Below are positions 25,230-33,674 of a stretch of DNA of 64,000 nucleotides, piece by piece. The first letter of the stretch is position 1. Every line of letters starts with the position of its first letter. Location of the stretch: assembly GCF_014196835.1 (NCBI RefSeq), contig NZ_JACIEK010000005.1, positions 130,811 to 194,810 on the forward strand, in the 5' to 3' direction. Source of the DNA: Aureimonas pseudogalii (lineage in GTDB: Bacteria > Pseudomonadota > Alphaproteobacteria > Rhizobiales > Rhizobiaceae). A program made the translations under genes and the position numbers. The notes under the pieces are model-generated. The model was not told the origin of the DNA, did no database searches, and saw only the letters and a program-made list of their open reading frames with translations.

Positions 25230-26345
25230 TCACAGCGGCAGCGCGAACTGGACGGGCGCGGTCTCTCCTGGTTCCGCGAAGGACGAGATGGTGACGCCGA
25301 GAAGCCGGATGCCCTTGGGCGCCGGCAGCAGCGCCTGGAGCAGCTCGAGCACCGGGCGCTCCAGCGCCTCGCGTGAGGCGACCGGCGCCGCATTGGAGCG
25401 GGCGCGGGTGATCTGCTGGAAGTCGGCGAACTTGACCTTCAGCGTCACGGTTCGCCCGGCCAGGCCATGCGTCTCGCAATGGCGCCAGACCTTGTCGATC
25501 AGCGGCGCGAGCGCGGCCTCGAGATCCTCGCGCTGGCGCAGATCCGACGAGAAGGTCGATTCCGACCCGACCGACTTGCGCTCGCGATTGGCCCGAACCG
25601 GGCGATGGTCGATACCCCGCGCGATGCCGTGGTAGTACGGGCCGGACTTGCCGAAATGCGCGGTCAGGAACTCGATCGTCTGGGCCCGCAGGTCCGCCCC
25701 CGTGTGGAGCCCCAGCCGATGCATGCGCTCGGCGGTGGCGGGGCCGACGCCGTGGAACTTCTTCACCGGCAGGGTTTCGACGAAGCCGGGCCCCATCGCC
25801 GGGGTGATGACGAAGAGCCCGTCCGGCTTCATCTGGTCCGACGCGATCTTGGCGAGAAACTTGTTGTAGGAGACCCCGGCCGACGCGGTGAGGCCGGTGC
25901 GCCGGCGGATCTCGGCGCGGATCGCCTCGGCGATGGCGGTGGCGGAACCGATCCCCCGGATGTTCTCGGTCACGTCGAGATAGGCCTCGTCGAGCGACAG
26001 CGGTTCGATGATCGCGGTGTGCTCGGCGAAGACGGCGCGGATCTCGGCAGAGATCGCCTTGTAGACCTCGAAGCGGGGCTTGACGAAGACGAGGTCGGGG
26101 CAGCGCCGGCGCGCGGTGATCGAGGGCATGGCGGAATGGACGCCGAAGCGGCGCGCCTCGTAGCTCGCCGCCGCCACGACGCCGCGCTCGCGCGAGCCGC
26201 CGACCGCGACGGGCAGGCCGCGCAGCGAGGGGTCGTCGCGCTGCTCCACCGAGGCGTAGAAGGCGTCCATGTCGACATGGATGATCTTGCGCCGCGGGGG
26301 ATCGTCAGTGCGCGAATCGCCCGATGATCTCGTTTCGTTCCTCAC
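25230..26345 (-). CDS. dinB: DNA polymerase IV (Y-family, DinB)
   Basis: A 371-residue low-fidelity translesion polymerase. Motifs are the catalytic HVDMDAFYASVEQRDDP, the ASYEARRFGVHSAMP fingers segment, and EPLSLDEAYLDVT with the second pair of catalytic acids. GVSYNKFLAKIASDQMKPDGLFVI and a helix-hairpin-helix region around FHGVGPATAERMHRLGL follow. The little-finger domain ends RLLGVTISSF, and the extreme C-terminus (PVQFALPL) is a good candidate for the beta-clamp binding motif. It lies downstream of the tctA gene on the same strand, separated by a terminator-like hairpin, so it probably has its own promoter. I saw no clear LexA box upstream. Confidence 0.95.
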   Translation of the reverse strand: MRNETRSSGDSRTDDPPRRKIIHVDMDAFYASVEQRDDPSLRGLPVAVGGSRERGVVAAASYEARRFGVHSAMPSITARRRCPDLVFVKPRFEVYKAISAEIRAVFAEHTAIIEPLSLDEAYLDVTENIRGIGSATAIAEAIRAEIRRRTGLTASAGVSYNKFLAKIASDQMKPDGLFVITPAMGPGFVETLPVKKFHGVGPATAERMHRLGLHTGADLRAQTIEFLTAHFGKSGPYYHGIARGIDHRPVRANRERKSVGSESTFSSDLRQREDLEAALAPLIDKVWRHCETHGLAGRTVTLKVKFADFQQITRARSNAAPVASREALERPVLELLQALLPAPKGIRLLGVTISSFAEPGETAPVQFALPL

Positions 26346-26364
26346 GTCTTCTCATAGCAAACGA

Positions 26365-26389
26365 GGGCGCCCCCTTGCCAGAGGCGCCC
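26365..26389 (-). terminator. Putative terminator after the tctCBA operon
   Basis: Seven-base arms GGGCGCC and GGCGCCC (26365-26371, 26383-26389) lie between the tctA stop and the dinB start. On the minus strand they are followed by CTCGTTTGCT, a weak T-rich tail. Confidence 0.4.
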
Positions 26390-26421
26390 CCGTAATCGCG
26401 ACGGTCGGTGTGCTTAAGGGC

Positions 26422-27939
26422 TTAGCGGGCGCCGGTCTCGCTCGTCGCCGCCGGCCGCAGCCGGGCGACCGCAGCCGAGACGAGCGGCCAGACGAGGAGG
26501 AGGATGGCGAGGCCCATCAGCGTTCCCACCAGCGGGTTCGACCAGAAGATCGAGAGCGAGCCGCCGGAATAGAGCATGGACTGGCGGAACGCGTCCTCGG
26601 CCTTGTCGCCGAGCACCATGGCGAGCACCAGCGGGGCGATCGGATAGTCCAGCCGCTTGAAGACGTAGCCGACGATGCCGAAGGCGACGGCGAGCCATAC
26701 GTCGAAGGCCGCGTTCGCCACCGTGTAGGCGCCGATGAGGCAGACCACGATGATGATCGGGCCGATGATGCCGAAGGGAATGCGCAGGATCGACGCGAAG
26801 AGCGGCACGGTGGCGAGCACCAGCACCACGGCGATGACGTTGGAGAGGTACATCGAGGCGATGAGGCCCCAGACGAAGTCGGGCTGTTCGACGAAGAGGA
26901 GGGGGCCGGGCTGCAGGCCCCAGATCATCAGGCCGCCCATCATCACCGCCGCCGTCGCCGAGCCGGGCACGCCGAGCGCCAGCATCGGCAAGAGCGCCGA
27001 GGTGCCGGCGGAGTGGTCGGCGACCTCGGGCGCGACGACGCCTTCCGGCTCGCCCTTGCCGAAGTTCCGTCCGTAGCGGCCGAAGCGCCGGCCGATGCCG
27101 TAGCTCATGAAGGAGGCCGCGGTCGGGCCGCCGGGCGTGATGCCCATCCAGACGCCGATCGCCGCCGAGCGCAGGAAGGTCGCCCAATAGTGCGGCAGGC
27201 GGGCGAGCGCCTTGAAGATCTCGCGGATCTCGATCTTCGAGGAGACGCCCTTGAACTTCAACTCCTCCTGCACCGTCAGGAGCAACTCGCCGATACCGAA
27301 GAGGCCGATGACGGCGACGAGGAAGGAGACGCCGCGCAGGAGGTCTGTGAAGCCGAAGGTGAGGCGCAACTCGCCCGACACCGTGTCCATGCCGACGGTG
27401 GCGAAGGCGAGGCCCGCCAGCAGCGAGACGCCGGCCTTCATCGGATCGCCGCCGCCGAGCCCGATGAAGGAGCAGAAAGCGAGGAGGTAGATCGCGAAGA
27501 ACTCCGGCGAGGAGAAGCGCAGCGCGAACTCGGCGATCCAGCCGGCGAGCAACGTGATGACGATGACGCCGGTGAGTGCGCCGATGCCGGCCGAGAAGAA
27601 GGCGGTGGCGAGGGCCTCCGTGGCGCGGCCTTGCTTGGCCATCGGATAGCCGTCGAAGGTCGTTGCGACGGAGGAGGGCTCGCCGGGAATGTTGAAGAGG
27701 ATCGAGGTCGTGGAGCCGCCGAACAGCGCGCCCCAGTACATCGAGGACAGGAGGATGATCGCCGAGACCGGGTCCATCGTGAAGGTCAGCGGCAGGAGCA
27801 GCGTCACGCCGTTGGGCGCGCCGAGCCCCGGCAGCACGCCGACGAGGATGCCGAGCAGCACGCCGGCGACGATCAGCGCCACGTGGTAGAAGGAGAGCGC
27901 GACCGAGAAGCCGTGCAGGAGATTGGCGAAATCGGCCAT
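26422..27939 (-). CDS. tctA: Tripartite tricarboxylate transporter large permease, TctA family
   Basis: A 505-residue inner-membrane protein with about 11-12 hydrophobic segments, the normal size for TctA, the ion-coupled permease subunit of a TTT carboxylate importer. Family marks are GVLPGLGAPNGVTLLLPLTFTMDP near residue 35, SMYWGALFGGSTTSILFNIPGEP, and GITPGGPTAASFMSYG near residue 270, with LGVPGSATAAVMMGGLMIWGL later. It follows tctB by 12 bases in the order tctC-tctB-tctA, with binding protein first. The operon context with sugar-acid enzymes suggests the cargo is a hydroxylated short-chain carboxylate. Confidence 0.95.
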   Translation of the reverse strand: MADFANLLHGFSVALSFYHVALIVAGVLLGILVGVLPGLGAPNGVTLLLPLTFTMDPVSAIILLSSMYWGALFGGSTTSILFNIPGEPSSVATTFDGYPMAKQGRATEALATAFFSAGIGALTGVIVITLLAGWIAEFALRFSSPEFFAIYLLAFCSFIGLGGGDPMKAGVSLLAGLAFATVGMDTVSGELRLTFGFTDLLRGVSFLVAVIGLFGIGELLLTVQEELKFKGVSSKIEIREIFKALARLPHYWATFLRSAAIGVWMGITPGGPTAASFMSYGIGRRFGRYGRNFGKGEPEGVVAPEVADHSAGTSALLPMLALGVPGSATAAVMMGGLMIWGLQPGPLLFVEQPDFVWGLIASMYLSNVIAVVLVLATVPLFASILRIPFGIIGPIIIVVCLIGAYTVANAAFDVWLAVAFGIVGYVFKRLDYPIAPLVLAMVLGDKAEDAFRQSMLYSGGSLSIFWSNPLVGTLMGLAILLLVWPLVSAAVARLRPAATSETGAR

Positions 27940-27951
27940 GTCAGCGGATCC

Positions 27952-28506
27952 TCAATGGATGCCGAGAAGCGGCATCACGACGCCCTTGGCGAGCGGCACC
28001 TGGAACCAGAATTCGAAGAGCACGAAGAAGGCGCCCATCGTGCAGAGCGCGATCAGGAGCGCCTTGGCGACCCCGACCTTGCCGAGCGTCATCATCGAGA
28101 AGACGAGGAAGAGCGCGCCCGAGAGGTAGAGTCCGAGCCAGGGAATGAGCGCGGCCGAGACGGCGGTGGGGATGAACACCGAGGCGATGCGCCCGAGCGA
28201 GCCCGGTTCGAAGAAGCGCTCGTCGAAATTCGTCGCCGGGTGCAGCGCCGCCGGGCCGGCGATCTCGGTATCGGCGATGACTGCGGCGTTCGAGGCAGCG
28301 GCGCGTCGTCCGGTAAGCCCGTATTTCAGCGCGATGGCGAGGCCGAGCGCCACGAGGATCAGCCCGATGCGGAAGGGGAAGTAGCCGGCGGCCGGGCCGA
28401 AATCGGTCCAGCCCGTGCCATTCTCCAGGCTGCCATAGGCGGTGATGCCGCCGAGCGCGGCGAGCGCCACGCCGGTGGCGACTTCGACATGACGACGCGT
28501 CAGCAT
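27952..28506 (-). CDS. tctB: Tripartite tricarboxylate transporter small permease, TctB family
   Basis: A 184-residue membrane protein with four or five hydrophobic helices, matching the TctB subunit that pairs with TctA. The N-terminus reads MLTRRHVEVATGVALAALGG, and GPAAGYFPFRIGLILVALGL is the conserved first loop and helix 2. The second half (SAALIPWLGLYLSGALFLVF, ALCTMGAFFVLFEFWFQVPL) holds the remaining helices. ATG 28506 is preferred because GAGGGAG lies about eight bases upstream; an in-frame start at 28554 would add a polar, atypical extension. It sits between tctC and tctA. Confidence 0.92.
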   Translation of the reverse strand: MLTRRHVEVATGVALAALGGITAYGSLENGTGWTDFGPAAGYFPFRIGLILVALGLAIALKYGLTGRRAAASNAAVIADTEIAGPAALHPATNFDERFFEPGSLGRIASVFIPTAVSAALIPWLGLYLSGALFLVFSMMTLGKVGVAKALLIALCTMGAFFVLFEFWFQVPLAKGVVMPLLGIH

Positions 28507-28617
28507 CGGCGGACTCCCTCGGGATATGGAGACGGGAAGCGTCGGCTTGGCCACAGCGGGCTTGTCGCCGACGCCCGGTCCGCTCCGCTTCGGCGAACCG
28601 GGCGCGTTGCCGGTCGC

Positions 28618-29613
28618 TTACTTCGCGAGCCAGCCGTCGGCGGCGAACTGCGCCTTGGACTTCTCGAGATCGGCGGCGATGAAGCTCTTGAACTCGTCAC
28701 CCGTCATGAAGCGCGCCGTCTGCGACGTCGTCTTCAGATAGTTCTGGAAGTCCGGCGTCTCCGACGCCTTCTGCAGAAGGTCGGTGTAGTAGGCGACCGC
28801 CTGCGGATCGGCGTCCTTCGGCGCGAAGACGGTGCGCGGCATCTGGAAGCTCTCCAGCGCCAGGCCCTGTTCCTTGCAGGTCGGGATGTCGTTCCACGAC
28901 ATCGTTTCCGTCACCTTCTCCTTGTAGGCCATGCGCTGGGGCGCGACCACGCAGAGCGGCTTGGCCTGTCCGGCACGCCACTGGCCGACGTTCTCGGCGG
29001 GGTTGTTGGTATTGGCGTCGATGTGGTTGCCGGCGAGTTGCACCGCCGCTTCCGAGCCCGACTTGAAGGGGATGTAGACGAACTTCGCGCCGGTCGCGTT
29101 CTCGATCTGGCGCAGCAGGGTCTGGTCGACGTCCTTCGACTGCGAGCCGCCGAACTTGAGCTTGCCGGGGTTCTCCTTGCCGGCCGCCGCGAGATCCATG
29201 ATCGTCTGGTATGGGGCGTCGGCCTGCACCCAGACGATGAACTCGTCCAGTGCCAGCGCGGCGACGGGCGTCAGGTCCTCGGCCTGGAAGCCGAGCTTGG
29301 TGACGAGCGGCAGGGTCCACTCGTTCGAGGTGCCGAAGATCAGCTTGTGGTCGTCGCCGGTCGCGCCCTTGCCATAGATGAAGGCCTCGGCGCCCGAGCC
29401 GCCGCCCTTGTTGGCGACGACGACGTTCTCTTCGGTGAGGTTGGCCTTGGCGATCGCCGCCTGGATCTGGCGGGCGAACTGGTCGGTGCCGCCGCCCGCG
29501 CCGCCGGCCGCGATGAACTCGATGGGCTTGGACGGCGCCCACTGCGCCTGCGCCGACGTGGCGAGGGTCGCGGCGGCGATGGCGACGAGGCTGGCTGCGA
29601 TGCGGGTCTTCAT
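28618..29613 (-). CDS. tctC: Tripartite tricarboxylate transporter substrate-binding protein, TctC family
   Basis: A 331-residue periplasmic binding protein with a Sec signal peptide (MKTRIAASLVAIAAATLATSAQA, likely cleavage after residue 23). The mature protein begins WAPSKPIEFIAAGGAGGGTD, the conserved beta1-alpha1 ligand loop of TctC/Bug proteins. VVANKGGGSGAEAF and FKSGSEAAVQLAGNHIDANTNNP form the second ligand-contacting region. It should capture a carboxylate and deliver it to TctAB. GGAGGATG precedes the ATG. It lies 65 bases after the DhaK-type kinase gene, inside the same operon, tying the imported carboxylate to the enzymes encoded upstream. Confidence 0.94.
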   Translation of the reverse strand: MKTRIAASLVAIAAATLATSAQAQWAPSKPIEFIAAGGAGGGTDQFARQIQAAIAKANLTEENVVVANKGGGSGAEAFIYGKGATGDDHKLIFGTSNEWTLPLVTKLGFQAEDLTPVAALALDEFIVWVQADAPYQTIMDLAAAGKENPGKLKFGGSQSKDVDQTLLRQIENATGAKFVYIPFKSGSEAAVQLAGNHIDANTNNPAENVGQWRAGQAKPLCVVAPQRMAYKEKVTETMSWNDIPTCKEQGLALESFQMPRTVFAPKDADPQAVAYYTDLLQKASETPDFQNYLKTTSQTARFMTGDEFKSFIAADLEKSKAQFAADGWLAK

Positions 29614-29678
29614 GGTGTCATCCTCCCAGATGGATCGAGGGGTTCGGGGGTGCCGGACGGCGCCCTCCGGTGGTGGAG

Positions 29679-31409
29679 TCAGGCAGGTTGCGGGCTCGCG
29701 CGAGCCTCGGAGAGGCAGGCCGCGACGGTGCGGGCGACAAGCGCCAGCGACACGGCGCCGGCGTCGGGATGGCCGAGGCTCTTGGCTGCGAGCGGCCGAG
29801 CCCGGCCGAGACGCGGCGTAAGCGCCGCGGTGGCGTCGGCCGCGGCCGCGGCGGCGTCCGTGGCGGCGGCCCAGCTTTCGCGCAGCGAGGTGCCCGCCTC
29901 GACCTGCGAGCCGAGCGTCTCGACGAAGGGCAGCAGCGCATCGACCAGCGTCTTGTCGCCGAGCTTGGCGCGGCCCAGCGTGGTGACGGCTTCCGCCGCC
30001 GCCTTGGCCCCGGCCGCGACGCGCGCGGCATCCGACGTGCCGGCGTCGCCGAGCTCGCCGCCCCAGGCCCGCAGGAGCAGGCCCCAGATCGCGCCCGAGG
30101 TTCCCCCGGCCGTGTCGGCCCAGGCATCGCCCGCCGCAGCCATGAGCGAGCCGGCGCCTGCGCCGGCCGCCAGCGCCTCGCGCGCGGCCGTGGCTGCGGC
30201 CTGCGATCCGCGACGCATGCCCTGGCCGTGGTCGCCGTCGCCGGCAATGGCGTCGATGCGTCCGAGCTCGACCTCGGCGTCCTTCAGCGCGGCGGCGATC
30301 GCCTCGATCGCGCTCAGAGCCACCGCGGCGGAGGCCTTCGACGCCCTGTCGGCAGGCGGATAGGTGCGCGTCTCGTCGGCCAGCACGATGGGCGGCGCGG
30401 CTTCGCGCGGGGCCATCGTGCCGCGCCGGAAGGTGGCGGTGTCGGCGGGTGCGCGCCAGAGCGGCTCCAGCTCGTCGTCGAGCCAGGTCAAGGTCAGGGA
30501 GCAGCCGGCCATGTCGAGGCTGGTGACGAACTCGCCGACCTCCGGCTCCACCAGCGTCAGCCCGGCGCCGCGCAGGCGCTCGGCGACATGGGTCCAGAGG
30601 ACGAAGAGTTCCTCGTATTTGGTGGCGCCGAGCCCGTTGAGGATCGCGGCGACGCGGCCATTGGCGCCCGCCGGCCGCTCGGCGAGGAGCGGCGTCACCA
30701 GAAGGTCGGCGAGCTTCGAGGCGGGCATCATAGCCTCGTCTCGAATGCCGGGCTCGCCGTGGATGCCGAGACCGAGGGCGACCGTGCCGGGCGCGACCGT
30801 GAAGAGCGGCCCGTCGGCGCCGGGCAGGCGGCAACCGGCAAAGGCGATGCCGAAGGACTGGGTGCGGGCGTTGGCGAGCTGTGCCAGGCGCTCCACCGCG
30901 TCGAGGTCGTGTCCGGCCTCGGCGGCCGCCCCGGCGATCTTGAACACCGGCACGTCGCCTGCGACGCCCCGGCGCAGCGTCGGGGTCTCGGCCGGGGCGC
31001 TCGCCACGTCGTCGGTGACGGCGAGGATGCGCACGTCGATGCCCTCGGCGCGAAGTCGCGTCGCCGCCGCGCCGAAGTTCAGCACGTCGCCGGCATAGTT
31101 GCCGAAGCCAAGCACGATGCCACCGCCGCGGTTCGCCAGCCGGCAGATGCGTGCGACGCCTTGCGTGGACGGCGAGGCGAAGACGTCGCCGGCCACCGCC
31201 GCGTCGGCGAAGCCGGGACCGACATAGCCGAGGAAAGCCGGATAATGGCCGGAGCCGCCGCCGATCACGACCGCCACCTTGCCCTCGTCGCTGGCGCTCG
31301 CACGCACCGCGCCGGAGGGAACATGACGCACGAGGCGGGCATGTACGTCGCAGAAGCCCTGGAGGGCGGTAGCGGCGAAGCGTTCGGGTTCATCGAAGAT
31401 TGCGGTCAT
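29679..31409 (-). CDS. Dihydroxyacetone/erythrulose-type kinase (fused DhaK-DhaL)
   Basis: A 576-residue ATP-dependent ketose kinase. Residues 1-335 are a DhaK domain with GGGSGHYPAFLGYVG (His55) and GLGIHGEPG, whose His217 matches the residue that binds the substrate carbonyl covalently. Residues 355-576 are a DhaL domain with the ADP/Mg loop GDGDHGQGM (Asp391, Asp393) and GGTSGAIWG. Fused enzymes of this type phosphorylate dihydroxyacetone, erythrulose isomers or related ketoses, and GSGHYP instead of GSGHEP suggests a non-dihydroxyacetone substrate. The start overlaps the stop of the isomerase gene by four bases. Together with PdxA2 and TctABC, it probably phosphorylates an intermediate of acid-sugar breakdown; this is inference. 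Confidence 0.9.
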   Translation of the reverse strand: MTAIFDEPERFAATALQGFCDVHARLVRHVPSGAVRASASDEGKVAVVIGGGSGHYPAFLGYVGPGFADAAVAGDVFASPSTQGVARICRLANRGGGIVLGFGNYAGDVLNFGAAATRLRAEGIDVRILAVTDDVASAPAETPTLRRGVAGDVPVFKIAGAAAEAGHDLDAVERLAQLANARTQSFGIAFAGCRLPGADGPLFTVAPGTVALGLGIHGEPGIRDEAMMPASKLADLLVTPLLAERPAGANGRVAAILNGLGATKYEELFVLWTHVAERLRGAGLTLVEPEVGEFVTSLDMAGCSLTLTWLDDELEPLWRAPADTATFRRGTMAPREAAPPIVLADETRTYPPADRASKASAAVALSAIEAIAAALKDAEVELGRIDAIAGDGDHGQGMRRGSQAAATAAREALAAGAGAGSLMAAAGDAWADTAGGTSGAIWGLLLRAWGGELGDAGTSDAARVAAGAKAAAEAVTTLGRAKLGDKTLVDALLPFVETLGSQVEAGTSLRESWAAATDAAAAAADATAALTPRLGRARPLAAKSLGHPDAGAVSLALVARTVAACLSEARASPQPA

Positions 31410-32353
31410 GCGTGCGTCTCCGGGCGCGGCAGGATGCGACGCAGATAGTCGCGGTTGGTGGCGCTGACGCTCAATCCGTCGCCGCCGTAATGTTCGACGA
31501 GGAGGGCGGAACGGAAGCCGTGGGCAAGCGCCATGCGCAGCGCCGTGCGGTAGTTGATGAGACCGAATTCGAGCGGGGCGGGCGCGGTCATCACCGCGCC
31601 GGTCGTCTCGTCCTCGATGCGGGTGTAGTTCTTCACGTGCCAGTAGCCGGCGAAGGGCGCGACCTTCTCCATCATCGTCTGCCAGTGCTCCACTGGGCGA
31701 TGCAGGCGAATGAGATTGCCGAGATCGGCGTTGATCTTCACGTTCGGCAGATCGACGTCGGTGACGAGGCGCACGGCGCCGTCGGCGGTGCCGATCAGCG
31801 TGTCCTCGTACATCTCCAGCGAGATCTCGAGCCCGAGATCGGCGGCATGCCGGCCGAGGTCGCGCACCCGCTCGACGGCGAGGTTCCACGTTCCGGCGTC
31901 GTCAGGGTTGCGCTCGCCCTGCACCGTCCAGAACCACAGCGCCTTTTTCTGCGCCTCGTTCAGCGGGCCAAAGAAGCCGAAGGAGACGGCCTTCGCGCCG
32001 ATCCCTGCGGCGGTGTCGAGCAGGCGATGGCCGTAGGCGAGATGCGCCTCGCCGTGCGCGGGATCGACGAGGTTCTTGCGCGCGGTGGAGACGGCGGGAA
32101 TCGTCAGGCCGTGGTCGGCGACGACGCCCAGGAACTCGTTCAGCCGCGAGGGTTCGAGATCGGCGATGCGCAGCCAGCCGTCGGTCGGATCGAGCTCGGT
32201 GAAGCCGGCGTCGGACACGTCGGCGAGGGTCGCGGACCATTCCTCGGCGGATTGGTCCTGCGTCGAGCGGCCGTCGGGCAGGGTGCCGGGATACTGGATC
32301 ATCGCCGCGGCAATGGGCCAGTTCGTCCGGTCGAGTTTCGTGTCGGATGTCAT
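31406..32353 (-). CDS. Sugar phosphate isomerase/epimerase family protein (xylose-isomerase-like TIM barrel)
   Basis: A 315-residue AP-endonuclease-2-type TIM barrel. Likely metal and substrate residues are spread over barrel strands: LDPTDGW, LEISLEMYEDTL (Glu), VKINADLGNLIRLHRP (Asp), YWHVKNYTR (His) and LLVEHYGGDG (Glu) at the C-terminus. Members isomerise or epimerise sugars and keto-sugars, and this sequence does not reveal which. A GGAGG site precedes the ATG at 32353. It is the second gene of the operon, between the PdxA2-like dehydrogenase and the DhaK-type kinase, overlapping the kinase by ATGA. It probably prepares the ketose that the kinase phosphorylates. Confidence 0.85.
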   Translation of the reverse strand: MTSDTKLDRTNWPIAAAMIQYPGTLPDGRSTQDQSAEEWSATLADVSDAGFTELDPTDGWLRIADLEPSRLNEFLGVVADHGLTIPAVSTARKNLVDPAHGEAHLAYGHRLLDTAAGIGAKAVSFGFFGPLNEAQKKALWFWTVQGERNPDDAGTWNLAVERVRDLGRHAADLGLEISLEMYEDTLIGTADGAVRLVTDVDLPNVKINADLGNLIRLHRPVEHWQTMMEKVAPFAGYWHVKNYTRIEDETTGAVMTAPAPLEFGLINYRTALRMALAHGFRSALLVEHYGGDGLSVSATNRDYLRRILPRPETHA

Positions 32354-32421
32354 GCGTTTCCTCCCCGCAGGACGAACGGTTCGGCTGGGGGCCCTCCACC
32401 CCCGGCCGAAGGCGGGCGATG

Positions 32422-33471
32422 CTATTCGGCGGCGACGCGCAGCTGGCGCTGCTGGTTGGCCATGCGCACAGCCAGGCGGAAGGCCTCGCGCGTCGCGCCG
32501 ATGTCGGCCTTGCCGGTGCCGGCGATGTCGTAGGCGGTGCCGTGGGCGGGGGTGCAGAGCGGGAAGGGCAGGCCACCCATCATCGTCACGCCCTTGTCGA
32601 AGCCCATCATCTTCATCGCGATCTGGCCCTGGTCGTGATACATGGTCAGCACCGCGTGATAGCCCTCGTTGAGCGCCCGCAGGAACACCGTGTCGGCCGG
32701 GAACGGCCCCTCGACGTCGAAGCCCTTGGACTTGGCCGCGGCGACGGCCGGCTCGATGATGTCGATCTCCTCCATGCCGAACGACCCGCCGTCGCCCGCA
32801 TGCGGGTTGAGCCCGGCCACCGCGATGCGCGGGCGCTCGATGCCCGATTGCGCGAGACAGCGATGGGTGAGGTCGACCTCGGCGAGGATCGCTTCGACGC
32901 TCAGGTGATCCGACACCGCCTTCAGCGGGATGTGCGAGGTGACGCGGGCGTTCCAGACCTTCTCCAGAACGTTGAACTCGCGCACCTTGCCGCGAAAGCC
33001 GGTGACGTCGACCACGAAGCGGATCTCGTCGTCGTAGCCTTCATAGGCGTAGCGCATCGCCTTCTTGTTGAAGGGTGTGAAGCAGACGGCGTCGGCCTCT
33101 CCGCGATGCGCCATTTCGAGCGCGGCGCGGAAGTTCTGGGTGGCGAAGGTGCCGCCGGCCAGCGTCGCCTCGCCGCGCTGCACCGTCTCCGGCGCGCAGT
33201 TGGCGAGATCGACGAAGACGGGGCGCGAGCCGGCGGGGGCGCGGGGGGCGTCGGCCGACACATAATCGAGGTCGAGCGTGACGCCGGCTTCGCGGGCGCC
33301 CTTCTCCAGGATGCGGCGGTCGCCGAAGACGGTGAGGCGGGCGGCCTCGTGGGTCTCGGGCAGAGCGAGGAGCATCGCGGTCAGCTCGGGGCTGATGCCC
33401 GCGGGGTCGCCCATGGCCAGAGCCACGATGGGGCGTGCCGTCGACGAGGGTGCCATCGCTTCGTTCGTCAT
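32422..33471 (-). CDS. pdxA2: 4-hydroxythreonine-4-phosphate dehydrogenase-like protein (PdxA2 type)
   Basis: A 349-residue NAD(P)-dependent, metal-dependent oxidative decarboxylase. PdxA-family motifs are ALAMGDPAGISPEL, GGTFATQNFRAAL, CFTPFNKKAM, TSHIPLKAVSDHLS (metal His), GLNPHAGDGG and MYHDQGQIAMKMMGFDKGV (metal His). The context is catabolic rather than vitamin B6 synthesis: it heads an operon with a kinase and TTT transporter and a divergent GntR gene. PdxA2 enzymes oxidise threonate or erythronate 4-phosphates to dihydroxyacetone phosphate and CO2. The kinase expected beside it (DUF1537) is absent; a DhaK-type kinase is present instead. A GGGAGG site lies upstream of ATG 33471. Confidence 0.9.
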   Translation of the reverse strand: MTNEAMAPSSTARPIVALAMGDPAGISPELTAMLLALPETHEAARLTVFGDRRILEKGAREAGVTLDLDYVSADAPRAPAGSRPVFVDLANCAPETVQRGEATLAGGTFATQNFRAALEMAHRGEADAVCFTPFNKKAMRYAYEGYDDEIRFVVDVTGFRGKVREFNVLEKVWNARVTSHIPLKAVSDHLSVEAILAEVDLTHRCLAQSGIERPRIAVAGLNPHAGDGGSFGMEEIDIIEPAVAAAKSKGFDVEGPFPADTVFLRALNEGYHAVLTMYHDQGQIAMKMMGFDKGVTMMGGLPFPLCTPAHGTAYDIAGTGKADIGATREAFRLAVRMANQQRQLRVAAE

Positions 33472-33536
33472 CGCGAACCTCCCAGTTGCAAAACGTCGCC
33501 TTTGCTACCCGAGCTGAATGCGCGTATCAAGTGTTT

Positions 33537-33551
33537 TGTATGCTGCATACA
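33537..33551. promoter_or_regulatory. Probable GntR operator, TGTATGC-T-GCATACA
   Basis: A perfect 7+1+7 palindrome lies between pdxA2 (minus, start 33471) and the gntR gene (plus, start 33675). TGTATNCA-type dyads are usual for FadR-subfamily GntR proteins. It is 66 bases from the pdxA2 start, a position that could block or overlap its promoter. Confidence 0.6.
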
Positions 33552-33674
33552 GAATTAGGCGGTTTGACGGGACGGCGAGCGCGTGGTGAGTGCGCAGGCG
33601 ATGGCCGTTCACGCTGCTGCGATTACCTTCGCGCACAACCGCGATCGCCAGGACGACGGCATGGGAGACATCCG

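Noticed and set aside
26269-30363. A 1364-codon open frame on the plus strand across the tctA-tctB-tctC-kinase genes
   Set aside because: Its product is low-complexity Arg/Gly/Ala/Asp sequence without motifs. It lies antisense to four well-supported genes and reflects high GC content.
32422-33471. Vitamin B6 biosynthetic pdxA
   Set aside because: The operon with TctABC, a ketose kinase and a GntR regulator points to a catabolic PdxA2. Biosynthetic pdxA usually sits with ksgA, which is absent here.
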